Positions 1 to 8,075 of a stretch of DNA of 40,178 bases are shown in pieces; position 1 is the first letter of the stretch; every line of letters begins with the position of its first letter. The position numbers and the translations under genes were made by a program. The DNA is from Promethearchaeota archaeon (lineage in GTDB: Archaea; Asgardarchaeota; Lokiarchaeia; Sigyniarchaeales; SOKP01), in the NCBI GenBank assembly GCA_019058425.1, contig JAHPYZ010000044.1, positions 1-40,178 of the forward strand. The letters run 5' to 3'. The notes under the pieces are model-generated. The model made no database searches, was not told the DNA's origin, and saw only the letters and a list, made by a program, of their open reading frames with translations.

Positions 1-1
1 G

Positions 2-175
2 GAGATAACAAATAACTTATTAGAGGTTCATAATTACTATTTTGATATCACACCTGCAAAATACATCTCTGGATTTATATCAGATTTAGGTGTGCTAAGT
101 AGGATAGAATTTTTAGAAAAGGTGAAGAACACCCTTCCAATAGAGTGGTTTAAATATTTCTTAGATAAAAAATAA
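2..175 (+). CDS. C-terminal end of an unidentified protein (partial)
   Basis: An open frame enters from the left edge and ends in TAA at 173-175, giving the last 57 residues of a protein. The tail is hydrophilic with several aromatics (VHNYYFDITP near the start, IEWFKYFL near the end), with no membrane segment or known motif that I recognise. The following peptidase gene starts two bases after this stop, so the two are probably cotranscribed. Function cannot be given from this fragment. Confidence 0.55.
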   Translation, partial: EITNNLLEVHNYYFDITPAKYISGFISDLGVLSRIEFLEKVKNTLPIEWFKYFLDKK

Positions 176-177
176 AT

Positions 178-1425
178 ATGGTTATAGAATCAAAAATGAA
201 TGGAGAAGAATTAGAAGCTAAAAAATTAGATAAAAACACCTATGATAAGAACATTAATGTTGATAATGCTTATCGAATAACAAAAAGACTTGCTTTCCCC
301 AGATTGATAGGATCAGAAGGAGAGAAAAAGGCTAGAGAGATTGTAGTCGATGAATTTGAAAAAGTAGGATATAGTCCAATCCATCAAGAAACATTTATGA
401 CTTCTTTTTATAATTGGATTTTTATAAGATTAATTTTTTTAGTTATGGGTTCGCTTTTAATTTTGTTAGCTTTATCAACCTATATTAATCCTTTTCTAAC
501 ACTTGGATTATGTATTTTTACCATTTACATTTCATTTAAAGCACTCGGTATTTCCGTTTCTAGCAAAATTAAATTATTCAAAAATGATGCAAATAATTAT
601 GAGACTGAAAATATTTATACAAGCTTGAAGAGCATCAATTCAAAAGCTAAAGTTATTTTTATGGGGCATTGGGATTCTAAGTCTCAATCATTTCCAAGCT
701 CTACTCGAATAATTATATTCCTTATCTCTGTTTTTGGTTCTTTAATTCTAATGATAATTTATTTAATTTTAAACCTCCTTAAAGTTTTTTTTAATACTAA
801 TATACCTATCTTGAATAATATCTTATTGGATGCCTGTATTATTATTGCTATAATTGGAGTTTTTAATTATTTCAATAAAACAGGTAATGATTCTCCTGGC
901 GCATACGATAATGCAGCTGCAGTAGGTATATTAGTAGAACTCGCAAGATTTTATAAAACAAATCCAATTAATAATATTGATTTACAATTTTTATCTACTA
1001 GTTCTGAAGAATTAAACTTAGGAGGAGCAGTTCATTTTATCCAAAACCACAAAAATGATCTTGATAAAAACTCAACTTATTTCATTAACCTCGATTTAAT
1101 CGGAGGAAATGAACTCATTAGATTAATAACTTCATATGGAATTCCACGAAAAGTATCCTCAAAGAAGTTAAATAAGCTATTTGTGGAAAGTAGTAAAAAA
1201 CTAAATATCAAATTAAAAGATATATATGCTCCTACAGGTGCTTGGTCTGATTATATGCCGATTGTTAATGAGGGTTTTGAAGCATGTTGGCTTGGTTCTC
1301 AGCCGGGTTTAAAATATGTACATACTAAGAATGATACCATGGATCTAGTTTCAAAAGAGGGTTTAAAAAATATATTCCTCTTATGCTTAGATGTCGTAAA
1401 AAAGCTTGATAATGAATATAAATAA
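178..1425 (+). CDS. Membrane-anchored M28-family zinc metallopeptidase
   Basis: Predicted dizinc aminopeptidase of family M28. The expected ligands are visible in order: His164 and Asp166 in GHWDSK, Asp244 in GAYDNAAA, the catalytic and ligand Glu277-Glu278 in SSEELN, Asp306 in NLDLIGG, and His382 in VHTKNDT. Two hydrophobic segments (about 80-120) precede the catalytic part. Two more (about 177-203 and 216-232) lie between the first and second metal ligands, so a membrane hairpin appears to be inserted into the catalytic domain. No cleavable signal peptide is seen. The start lies two bases after the upstream stop, implying coupling; a second ATG is six codons in. The family assignment is firm from the motifs; substrate and which side of the membrane the active site faces are unknown. 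Confidence 0.85.
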   Translation: MVIESKMNGEELEAKKLDKNTYDKNINVDNAYRITKRLAFPRLIGSEGEKKAREIVVDEFEKVGYSPIHQETFMTSFYNWIFIRLIFLVMGSLLILLALSTYINPFLTLGLCIFTIYISFKALGISVSSKIKLFKNDANNYETENIYTSLKSINSKAKVIFMGHWDSKSQSFPSSTRIIIFLISVFGSLILMIIYLILNLLKVFFNTNIPILNNILLDACIIIAIIGVFNYFNKTGNDSPGAYDNAAAVGILVELARFYKTNPINNIDLQFLSTSSEELNLGGAVHFIQNHKNDLDKNSTYFINLDLIGGNELIRLITSYGIPRKVSSKKLNKLFVESSKKLNIKLKDIYAPTGAWSDYMPIVNEGFEACWLGSQPGLKYVHTKNDTMDLVSKEGLKNIFLLCLDVVKKLDNEYK

Positions 1426-1568
1426 AAATACTTTTTTCCGCTCTACATCTATTTTTTATAAATCAATTCTAGGAAAGTTTTAAGAAAGATTATACATAAC
1501 TTAAATTTTATCCTAAGATTTATTTTATCGAAATTAATTAATTAGAAAACAATTAAAAATTACTCAAA

Positions 1569-2567
1569 ATGTTAACTCCAGAACAAATTAAAGAAGTTTT
1601 AAAAAATGATGTGGTCAACCTTCGATTCCATGCAAGAGGAGGACAAGGTGGAGTTACCGCTTCGAATTTATGTGTAGAAGCTTTTTATGGTTATGGTGTT
1701 TGTCAACCCCGTTTTGGTGCTGAAAGGATGGGTTCTCCAACTGAAAGTTACGTAAGACTTTCATCAAATGAAGAATTAGTAAGAACCAATGAGCAAGTTT
1801 ATGGACCTCATTTTGTTTCAGTATTAGATCCATCTCTTTTAGGAGAAATTAATGTTACAGCTGGTATGCCTAAAGGAGGGTGGTTAATTGTGAATACAGT
1901 TATGGATCAAGTTTCATTACAAGAGGTAGTCGGACGAAAAGATATCAATGTGGCAACTATTGATGCAACACGGATAGCAATGGAAGTCTTAGGGAGAAAT
2001 ATAACTAATACTATAATATTAGGTGCTTTAATTCGAGTCTCTCATCTCTTTACATTAGATGAATTATCTGATGCAATTATGAGAAGATTTAAAGGAGCCA
2101 TTGCAGGAAAAAATATTCAAGCTATAAAACAAGCTATAGAAGAAACATGCGTATATGATCTTGGAATTGATATCGATTTTGCTTTAGATACTAAAGTACC
2201 TTGGCAACAAGTAAGACCTGAACTTCCTGGATATAAAGAGATGGATAAAGCAGGAGTATGGTATTGTGACGAGGAGATTATTCCATATGGAAGTTCTCAG
2301 GTACAAACGGGAACATGGGGTGAATGGGAAATTATATGGGATAGAGAAAAATGTACCGATTGTGCTCAATGTTGGTATATCTGCCCAGATTTTGCCATAA
2401 TCCGAGCAAAGGGAGATGATGGACTATGGCATATGGAGGGAATTGATAATTTTCATTGCAAATCATGTCAGAATTGTATTAATATATGTCCTGTAGAAGC
2501 TATAAGTAAACAATTAAAACAAGGTCCTGCTTCTTGTGCAGTGCCTGAGGAAGAAGGAGGTGAATAG
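1569..2567 (+). CDS. porGD: 2-oxoacid:ferredoxin oxidoreductase, fused gamma-delta subunit
   Basis: Residues about 15-200 are the gamma subunit of the pyruvate/2-oxoisovalerate:ferredoxin oxidoreductase family, with the typical FHARGGQGGVTAS start, the PRFGAERMGSP segment and LDPSLL. Residues about 240-325 are the delta (ferredoxin) subunit, with two 4Fe-4S motifs: CTDCAQCWYICP and CKSCQNCINICP. In many archaea these are separate genes (PorG and PorD); here they are one 332-residue polypeptide. The product would pass electrons from the alpha-beta active site to ferredoxin in the cytoplasm. It is first in a GD-A-B operon, and its stop lies close before the alpha start. A 143-base gap upstream with a TTTATTTTA stretch near 1519 may hold the promoter. 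Substrate (pyruvate versus branched-chain 2-oxoacid) cannot be settled by reading. Confidence 0.92.
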   Translation: MLTPEQIKEVLKNDVVNLRFHARGGQGGVTASNLCVEAFYGYGVCQPRFGAERMGSPTESYVRLSSNEELVRTNEQVYGPHFVSVLDPSLLGEINVTAGMPKGGWLIVNTVMDQVSLQEVVGRKDINVATIDATRIAMEVLGRNITNTIILGALIRVSHLFTLDELSDAIMRRFKGAIAGKNIQAIKQAIEETCVYDLGIDIDFALDTKVPWQQVRPELPGYKEMDKAGVWYCDEEIIPYGSSQVQTGTWGEWEIIWDREKCTDCAQCWYICPDFAIIRAKGDDGLWHMEGIDNFHCKSCQNCINICPVEAISKQLKQGPASCAVPEEEGGE

Positions 2568-2586
2568 AACCATTAGTGTAGAACCA

Positions 2587-3801
2587 ATGCGTATTTTTTT
2601 CAAGGAAATTAAAGAACCAATCGAAACCACAATGATTGGAAACTATGCTGTAGCAGGAGGTGTAACACAGACCGATCCAGATGTTATATGTGCATTTCCA
2701 ATTACACCTCAAACTCAATCTGTGGAAGGATTATCTGATGTAGTTCATCATGGAAGATTGAAAGCCGCCTTTATAAATGTTGAATCTGAATTAGCTGCAA
2801 TAAGCTATTCAACAGCAGCTTGTGCAGCTGGAGCGAGAACTTTTACTGCTACAGCATCACAAGGTTATTTATTGATGACTGAAGCTTTACCAATGGCAGT
2901 AGGATGGCGTGTACCCTTAACCATGATGATTTCAGCAAGAGCTTTTAATTCTCCTAACTTATCAATTTGGAATAGTTGGGAATATGTGCAAACTAACTCT
3001 GAATTAGGGTGGAATTGTATTGTTTCTGAGAACGTCCAAGAGACATATGATGCCGCTATATTATCAGTTATGATTTCAGAGGATTCTTTATTTCCAACAA
3101 TGTTTGTCCATGACGGTTTTATTATTTCTCATTCAGTACAGAAATTAACCCTCATCCCTGATGAAATTGTTAGAAATTTGACTCCAAAAAAGCCAAGACA
3201 CCACATAAATACTAAACACCCCGGTACTTGGGGTGGAATCGTGACTCCGGATTATTTCATGGAAGGCAGAAGAAACTTAGAGGAGGCTAAAAAACCGGTC
3301 CTAGGAATCATGAGAAAGTGTTTCAACGATTTTACGAAAGCTACTGGACGTGAATATGACTTAATAGAAACCTTTAATCTCGATAATTCATCAAAAACAG
3401 CATTTCTTACAATGGGATCTATGTGTGGAAACATTATTAGCTGGATGACAAAAAACAGAGATATAGGTTTAATAAAAATTCGCGCTTTCAGACCATTTCC
3501 TTATGAAGAATTACAAAAAATAGTGCGGGAACATAATATCGAGAAAATAATTATATTAGAAAAATCAGATTCATTAAACGGACTTTTACCACCATTTTCT
3601 ATGACAATTGCTTCAGCTTTATATCCACTTGGAACTTTATTTAGAAGTTTTATTGTAGGTTTAGGTGGTCGAGATGTTACGAGGGATGAATTTGATATAG
3701 CAAAAAAGAAAATGTCCACTATCACAGATATGAAAGGGCAATTATATTCTTATCTTGGTGTTAGAGAATCAAAAGATAAAATTTTGGGGGTGGATAGATA
3801 A
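2587..3801 (+). CDS. porA: 2-oxoacid:ferredoxin oxidoreductase alpha subunit
   Basis: Alpha subunit carrying the pyrimidine-binding half of the thiamine diphosphate site. Recognisable family blocks are AFPITPQTQSVEG (about 37-49), VESELAAIS, RTFTATASQGYLLM, the TMGSMCGN segment in the C-terminal part, and GLGGRDVTRDEF near the end. Length (about 404 residues) matches archaeal PorA. The frame is open back to a GTG at 2536 that would overlap the previous gene, but I prefer ATG 2587 because family members begin a few residues before this point. A strong GGAGG sits at 2556-2560, rather far from this ATG, so an intermediate non-ATG start (for example ATT 2572) is possible. The stop is one base before the beta subunit ATG. 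Confidence 0.9.
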   Translation: MRIFFKEIKEPIETTMIGNYAVAGGVTQTDPDVICAFPITPQTQSVEGLSDVVHHGRLKAAFINVESELAAISYSTAACAAGARTFTATASQGYLLMTEALPMAVGWRVPLTMMISARAFNSPNLSIWNSWEYVQTNSELGWNCIVSENVQETYDAAILSVMISEDSLFPTMFVHDGFIISHSVQKLTLIPDEIVRNLTPKKPRHHINTKHPGTWGGIVTPDYFMEGRRNLEEAKKPVLGIMRKCFNDFTKATGREYDLIETFNLDNSSKTAFLTMGSMCGNIISWMTKNRDIGLIKIRAFRPFPYEELQKIVREHNIEKIIILEKSDSLNGLLPPFSMTIASALYPLGTLFRSFIVGLGGRDVTRDEFDIAKKKMSTITDMKGQLYSYLGVRESKDKILGVDR

Positions 3802-3802
3802 G

Positions 3803-4891
3803 ATGTCTCAACCAGAAAGAAATATAATAAAAATGGAAGATTTACTTGCGAGAGAAGGAAAATCTAATGTTTTATTCTTTAACTATGATAATGAAGCATT
3901 TATGAATACTGGTATACAAGAAAGTGGAGGGACCCCCCCATTTGCATCCACAACAACTGGTCCTGCAGGAGAGAAAATACCAGGAAAAGTTGGAGTAAAA
4001 CAAGATTTAGTTACCCCTTTCGCTTTCTATGGATCAAATTCATTATTCTTAGCAACTTTGAATCCCGCATACCCTAATGATTTTATGGGAAAAGTAATGG
4101 AAGCTTTAAAGACTAATGGTTCTTCTTTTGTCCAAGCTTATTCTGATTGTATGAGAGGATGGCGACATCCGGCAGAAGATGCTGTTAAAATATCAAAATT
4201 AGCAACAGATTGTGGATACTGGCCTCTTTATACTATTCGAGTAAGGGATGGTGTACCAACATTCTCATATTACAGAGGATTAGATATAGATAAAGATAAA
4301 TTTGTGGAATATTTGAGATCTATGGGACGATTTAGGCACTTATTCAAGCCAAAGTTTATGGAAAAAGAAATTGACGAAATAATTTACTATACAGAACAGA
4401 GGAATAAAAAGCTAAAAGGATTAATAGAACAATTTGGAGCAGACAAACCAGTTGATATTTACAGAATTAATAGAAAAGCTTTAGAACCACAAACCCACTT
4501 ACATCCAGGTCATGGATTATGCCCAGGATGTGGAGCAGGAATGGTGCTTAATCAAATGGCTACAGCAGCAAGTAAAGTTGCGGGTGATAATATCATTTAC
4601 GTGAATAATACCTCGTGTTCTGAGGTTTCAACCTCAAAAGACAATGTAAGTTCTTGGCGTGTTCCATGGGTTCATCATTTATTTGAATCTGGTGCAACTG
4701 TAGCAGATGCCATAAGTACCACTTATAAAATACGTAAAGCAAAAGGTTTATATGAAGGAGAAGTGCCTTATGTCATTCATATTGGAGGAGATGGTTCAAC
4801 TTACGATATCGGATTCCAATTTCTTAAAGCTGCTCTAATAAGAACAAGCACACTAGTCGAAATGCACGAATATTTAAAAAATCAAAAATAA
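3803..4891 (+). CDS. porB: 2-oxoacid:ferredoxin oxidoreductase beta subunit, circularly permuted
   Basis: Every PorB block is present but the two halves are swapped. The protein begins with what is normally the second half: NVLFFNYDNEAFMNTGIQ (22-39), the cysteine segment SDCMRGWR (114-121), and VEYLRSMGRFRHLF (168-181). After a linker (about 182-232) comes what is normally the N-terminal half: HPGHGLCPGCGAG (234-246), NNTSCSEV (268-275), RVPWVHHLFES (286-296) and the diphosphate/Mg motif GGDGSTYDIGFQ (328-339). All four expected 4Fe-4S cysteines remain (Cys240, Cys243, Cys272, Cys116). The thiamine-diphosphate signature, normally GDG followed about 30 residues later by the Asn of YDNEA, is split between the C and N termini. 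ATG 3803 follows GGGGGTGG (3786-3793) and the alpha stop by one base. The frame is uninterrupted, so this looks functional rather than degenerate. Confidence 0.9.
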   Translation: MSQPERNIIKMEDLLAREGKSNVLFFNYDNEAFMNTGIQESGGTPPFASTTTGPAGEKIPGKVGVKQDLVTPFAFYGSNSLFLATLNPAYPNDFMGKVMEALKTNGSSFVQAYSDCMRGWRHPAEDAVKISKLATDCGYWPLYTIRVRDGVPTFSYYRGLDIDKDKFVEYLRSMGRFRHLFKPKFMEKEIDEIIYYTEQRNKKLKGLIEQFGADKPVDIYRINRKALEPQTHLHPGHGLCPGCGAGMVLNQMATAASKVAGDNIIYVNNTSCSEVSTSKDNVSSWRVPWVHHLFESGATVADAISTTYKIRKAKGLYEGEVPYVIHIGGDGSTYDIGFQFLKAALIRTSTLVEMHEYLKNQK

Positions 4892-5124
4892 ATTTTTTAA
4901 ATCTCTTATTTTTTAGTCAATGTTTCGATTAACTGTTATAAATTGAAATTTTTACAGAAAAAGGAGGAAGAAGAACCTTCATTTATAGTTTCAAATATCT
5001 ATCTTAATGAAGTAAACAGGCTTAAGATAATGATATCAAATTTTAAACATTAAAACTAAGAATAAATATTTTTTTTATTTCTACTTTCTTATATTTCTGC
5101 TTTATTTTAATTAAATCTCAAAAT
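4892..5124. other. AT-rich intergenic region between convergent genes
   Basis: No gene is supported here. It contains a T-rich run just after the porB stop (around 4893-4914), a purine-rich AAAAAGGAGGAAGAAGAA stretch near 4958-4975 with no start codon in a useful frame after it, and an eight-T tract near 5069-5076. The T-runs may end transcription of the por operon; that is inference. Confidence 0.3.
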
Positions 5125-5352
5125 TTAAAAAAAAAAATCTCGAAACGATTTATTAAATTCTTTTAAGAAAGAAGTATTAGTTTTTTCAAATTTAGAGTTG
5201 TCAAACCATTTATAATATCGCTTGTAAAAGTTTGAGTTTTTTTTATCACCAAAATAATTATTTAAAGAAGTTCCATACTCATTTAAGCTCAAACTATTTA
5301 TTTCTGCGATATCAGCAACATCATATATAGATATAATTTCTGTTTCAGTCAT
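5125..5352 (-). CDS. Small hypothetical protein, 75 residues
   Basis: Not recognised. The frame starts with ATG at 5352 and has an AGGAGA Shine-Dalgarno-like sequence about nine bases upstream on the minus strand, which is the main reason for calling it. The product is hydrophilic, rich in Asn, Lys, Phe and Tyr, with an acidic N-terminal part and a basic aromatic middle (YKRYYKWF), and no membrane segment. It lies 25 bases downstream of the nitronate monooxygenase-like gene on the same strand, so the two may be cotranscribed. The end runs into an A/T-rich tract. It could be a chance frame. Confidence 0.45.
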   Translation of the reverse strand: MTETEIISIYDVADIAEINSLSLNEYGTSLNNYFGDKKNSNFYKRYYKWFDNSKFEKTNTSFLKEFNKSFRDFFF

Positions 5353-5377
5353 TATTAAAATTCTCCTATATTTTAAC

Positions 5378-6403
5378 TTAATTTACCATATAATATGCAG
5401 TCCTTAGACATCTTTCAGCCTTGTTTACGATTGAATTAATAATATCTGATACGCTCTCAATTTCCTCTACCAGTCCACAACTCTGTCCTAAGAGAATAAT
5501 ACCATTATCAACGTCTCCCTTATATGCTTTCTCTAATTTTATTACACCATCCCTTATTACCGACATAGAAGTTTCTTCAGCTCTCTTTTCTGTTTTATTC
5601 AAAACCATAGTTGCAGTTTCCGCATAATTATTTTTTAATACCCTAGCAGGACCGAAAACTCCTGTAACCATTTTTGTATCAGAAATAGTTGAATTTTTGA
5701 CTTCATTTTTATAGTTTTCATGAAATTCACACTCTTTTGACGCAATAAGCCTTGTCCCCATAGCAATTGCCCCAGCACCCATAGCTAAAGCTGATGCTAA
5801 TCCTTCTCCGGTCGCATAACCACCACAAGCAATAATTGGAATTTCGGGAAATTCCTGTCTTAATTGCTGCAAAAGAATCAATGTGCTTGCATTTTCATAA
5901 GATTGGTGCCCTCCGCCTTCATGTCCAGTTGCAACAATCCCATCAACACCAATTTTTATCACTTTTTTTGCTAGTTTTAATGAAGGTACTACATGAAAAT
6001 TCTTGATGTTAGATGTCTCTTTTAGTGCTTTAAAATACTTATTATACAAAATTTTTGGTGAACCCGCACTTGTAATTAAATAAGTACATTGATCTTTGAT
6101 TTTTGGATTATCCATTATAAATCTTGGAATTTGCCTACATAGTTTAATTGCATCAGGTTGTAATGCTGCTGTTCTAATATTTAGTCCAAAAGGCTTATCT
6201 GTATACTCAACGACAGTTTTCATACTTTCTTTCAATTGGTTTACAGTAATTCCCTCACTTAATGTTACATGACTTAAAACTCCTAGTCCACCAGCTTCAG
6301 ATACAGCAATTGTAAGTTTTGTCGTGTAAAAGGGTCCCATTGGAGCTGCTATTATAGGATGTTTAATTCCTAGCATTTCAGTTATGTTAGTTTTTATAAC
6401 CAT
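5378..6403 (-). CDS. Nitronate monooxygenase / FabK-like FMN flavoprotein
   Basis: TIM-barrel flavoprotein of the 2-nitropropane dioxygenase family, 341 residues. Visible landmarks are the N-terminal HPIIAAPMG (15-23), AGGLGVLS (37-44), the GHEGGGHQ motif (160-167) holding the family His, and the FMN-phosphate region IIACGGYATGEGLASALAMGAGAIAMGTRLIASKE (given here as two short blocks around 190-200 and 205-224). Family members oxidise nitronates or act as enoyl-ACP reductases; since archaea lack bacterial fatty acid synthesis, an oxidase or other enoyl-reductase role is more likely. I chose ATG 6403; a TTG three codons upstream (6412) is the alternative. GGTTGG lies just before it. The 336-base region upstream contains a perfect inverted repeat that may regulate it. 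Confidence 0.82.
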   Translation of the reverse strand: MVIKTNITEMLGIKHPIIAAPMGPFYTTKLTIAVSEAGGLGVLSHVTLSEGITVNQLKESMKTVVEYTDKPFGLNIRTAALQPDAIKLCRQIPRFIMDNPKIKDQCTYLITSAGSPKILYNKYFKALKETSNIKNFHVVPSLKLAKKVIKIGVDGIVATGHEGGGHQSYENASTLILLQQLRQEFPEIPIIACGGYATGEGLASALAMGAGAIAMGTRLIASKECEFHENYKNEVKNSTISDTKMVTGVFGPARVLKNNYAETATMVLNKTEKRAEETSMSVIRDGVIKLEKAYKGDVDNGIILLGQSCGLVEEIESVSDIINSIVNKAERCLRTAYYMVN

Positions 6404-6739
6404 ATTTTCCAACCTTTTTTATTAAATTTTTAATCAATTTTTAATAAATGAACATCTATTCAATCTAACATTTGTTTGATTTATTAGATATTAGGTTGAA
6501 TAATCAGCATCATATATAAGTGTAACCAATTCGCCAATATTAGTATTAATCTTATATTTAATATGAGTTTTATGGGCGATCTTTAAGAATTACAGAATTT
6601 TTTTAAATAATTTTAACATTTTGAATGAACGATCATTCAAAATTAAAGTAGAAGTAGTATTTGATTTAATCCGTGTTATTAAAAAAAGTAATCTAATTTA
6701 ATAAAGTCTAAAACATAACCTAATTTTTCCCAACTTCAT
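6404..6739. other. 336-base intergenic region upstream of the NMO-like gene
   Basis: No coding frame is supported. It lies 5' of the nitronate monooxygenase-like gene and 3' of the 129-residue unknown gene, both on the minus strand. It holds an imperfect inverted repeat (12-base arms, one mismatch, 6457-6468 and 6491-6502) and a perfect one at 6618-6643 described separately. It is otherwise AT-rich with short T and A runs. Confidence 0.4.
6618..6643. promoter_or_regulatory. Perfect 11-base inverted repeat, candidate operator
   Basis: ATTTTGAATGA and TCATTCAAAAT are exact reverse complements separated by four bases (ACGA). The form, TGAATGA-N4-TCATTCA, resembles operators bound by dimeric TetR/FadR-type repressors. 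It lies about 215 bases upstream of the NMO-like gene, so it could also act on an unseen transcript. No TetR-like gene is in the window. There is no U-tract after it on either strand that would make it an obvious terminator. Confidence 0.45.
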
Positions 6740-7129
6740 TTAACGATATGCATATTCTTTTTTGTAGTATTCCATCATATCATTAATAGCAGGATCAAGT
6801 AGAGATTTTTCGTTGGGATCTTCTAAGATTTTAACCAATTCATCCTTTACAATCTTAAGAATTTGATCGATTGATTTAATTCTCTCATCGGGGGTTGCGT
6901 CAACTAATCCCAAAAGATCTCTTTTATGTTCTATTTGCCATTTACTTACTGCACGCCAACCAATACCTTTAGCGGCTAATACTTCCATTGATATATACTT
7001 AAGAACAATTTTTACGAATTCATTAAATATTACGTGCTGTTCTTGAGCCATATGAACATTTTTAAAATACTCTTCCGCAGCTTTTAGTGCTTTTGGTTTA
7101 AAACTCTTTTCAGGAATCTTTTCAGGCAT
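6740..7129 (-). CDS. Hypothetical helical protein, 129 residues
   Basis: Not recognised. It has an ATG start and no membrane segment. The sequence looks mostly alpha-helical, with long amphipathic stretches (about 13-55 and 80-128) rich in Lys and Glu, a central WRAVSKWQIEHKRDLLGL segment, and an aromatic basic C terminus (YYKKEYAYR). Composition is in keeping with a real soluble protein. It is divergent from the crotonase-family gene, with about 130 bases between the two starts that include a TATA-like box for the plus-strand gene. No function is proposed. Confidence 0.7.
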   Translation of the reverse strand: MPEKIPEKSFKPKALKAAEEYFKNVHMAQEQHVIFNEFVKIVLKYISMEVLAAKGIGWRAVSKWQIEHKRDLLGLVDATPDERIKSIDQILKIVKDELVKILEDPNEKSLLDPAINDMMEYYKKEYAYR

Positions 7130-7187
7130 ATTAATATCAATATGAATTTATTATTTTAGGTATAAAATATTAATTTTTTAACAAAGT

Positions 7188-7197
7188 ATTTATAAAT
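7188..7197 (+). promoter_or_regulatory. TATA-like box of the crotonase-family gene
   Basis: ATTTATAAAT-like sequence (about 7188-7197) would place transcription start near 7218-7222. This is 40 or so bases before ATG 7263, or almost at the alternative TTG 7224 (which would then be near-leaderless). Confidence 0.4.
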
Positions 7198-7262
7198 TTG
7201 TGAAAAACATGTTTTAGCATTAATTGGCTAGAATTTTAAGATTTCAAGCATTATCATACTTT

Positions 7263-8030
7263 ATGCCAATAGAAGTGGAAATTAATTATCCAATTTATAC
7301 AATAATCATTAATAATCCCCATGTGAAAAATGCTGTAGACGGCCCAACTGCTAAAGAATTAGCAGATGCATTCAGAGATTTTGAAAATGACAATGATGCG
7401 CTAGTCGCGGTATTATGGGGTACTGACGGAACTTTTTGCTCTGGAGCAAATTTGAAAGCAATAGCTACAGGAGAGGAGAACCGAATAAATGCCGAAGGTG
7501 ATGGTCCTATGGGTCCTACAAGGATGATATTATCAAAACCTGTAATTGCGGCTGTATCAGGTTACGCTGTAGCAGGAGGGCTAGAGCTTGCATTATGGTG
7601 TGATTTGAGAGTTGTAGAAGAGGATGCGGTATTTGGGGTGTTTTGTAGACGTTTTGGGGTTCCTCTTATTGACGGTGGTACTATTAGACTCCCGAGACTG
7701 ATTGGTTTAAGCAGAGCAATGGACATGATTCTTACTGGGAGACCTGTAGATGCAAATGAATCTCTCTCTTGGGGGTTGGCAAATCGAATAGTTCCCCATG
7801 GGCAGTCTAGAGAAGAAGCAGAAAAATTAGCAATGGAGATAGCTAAATTTCCCCAAACTTGCATGAGAAATGATAGATTGTCTTCCTATCAGCAGTTTGG
7901 TATGGATTTAGCAGTTGCCATGGCTAATGAATTTGACTTAGGATTAAAAACTATTGAAAGCGGAGAACATTTGGAAGGAAGTAAGGCTTTCACTCAAGGA
8001 AAAGGGAAACATGGGTATTTTAATAATTAG
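7263..8030 (+). CDS. Crotonase (enoyl-CoA hydratase/isomerase) family protein
   Basis: Soluble crotonase fold, 255 residues. The oxyanion-hole segments are CSGANLKAI (about 60-68) and GYAVAGGLELALWCDL (about 100-115), whose GGLELA keeps the first catalytic Glu position of enoyl-CoA hydratase (Glu144 in the rat enzyme). The second position (rat Glu164, in FGQPE) is replaced: the matching stretch here reads FGVFCRRFGVPLIDGG. That FCRR-x-GVPLIDGGT form belongs to a recurring crotonase subgroup whose reaction I cannot name, so a plain hydratase label should be avoided. ATG 7263 fits the family N terminus; an in-frame TTG at 7224 would add 13 residues. It is followed 45 bases later by yjbQ on the same strand. 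Confidence 0.85.
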   Translation: MPIEVEINYPIYTIIINNPHVKNAVDGPTAKELADAFRDFENDNDALVAVLWGTDGTFCSGANLKAIATGEENRINAEGDGPMGPTRMILSKPVIAAVSGYAVAGGLELALWCDLRVVEEDAVFGVFCRRFGVPLIDGGTIRLPRLIGLSRAMDMILTGRPVDANESLSWGLANRIVPHGQSREEAEKLAMEIAKFPQTCMRNDRLSSYQQFGMDLAVAMANEFDLGLKTIESGEHLEGSKAFTQGKGKHGYFNN

Positions 8031-8075
8031 ATATATTTTTTTATATTTGCAAATTAAGTATTCTGTGGTAATATT

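Noticed and set aside
3803-4891. PorB region as two separate broken genes
   Set aside because: One uninterrupted frame with an in-frame linker, ribosome site and position as last gene of the operon; all catalytic and cluster residues are present once each.
4943-5053. Open frame of 36 codons from TTG 4943 with an acidic KKEEEE stretch
   Set aside because: No ATG/GTG start, no Shine-Dalgarno in front, and no recognisable protein; the purine run explains its composition.
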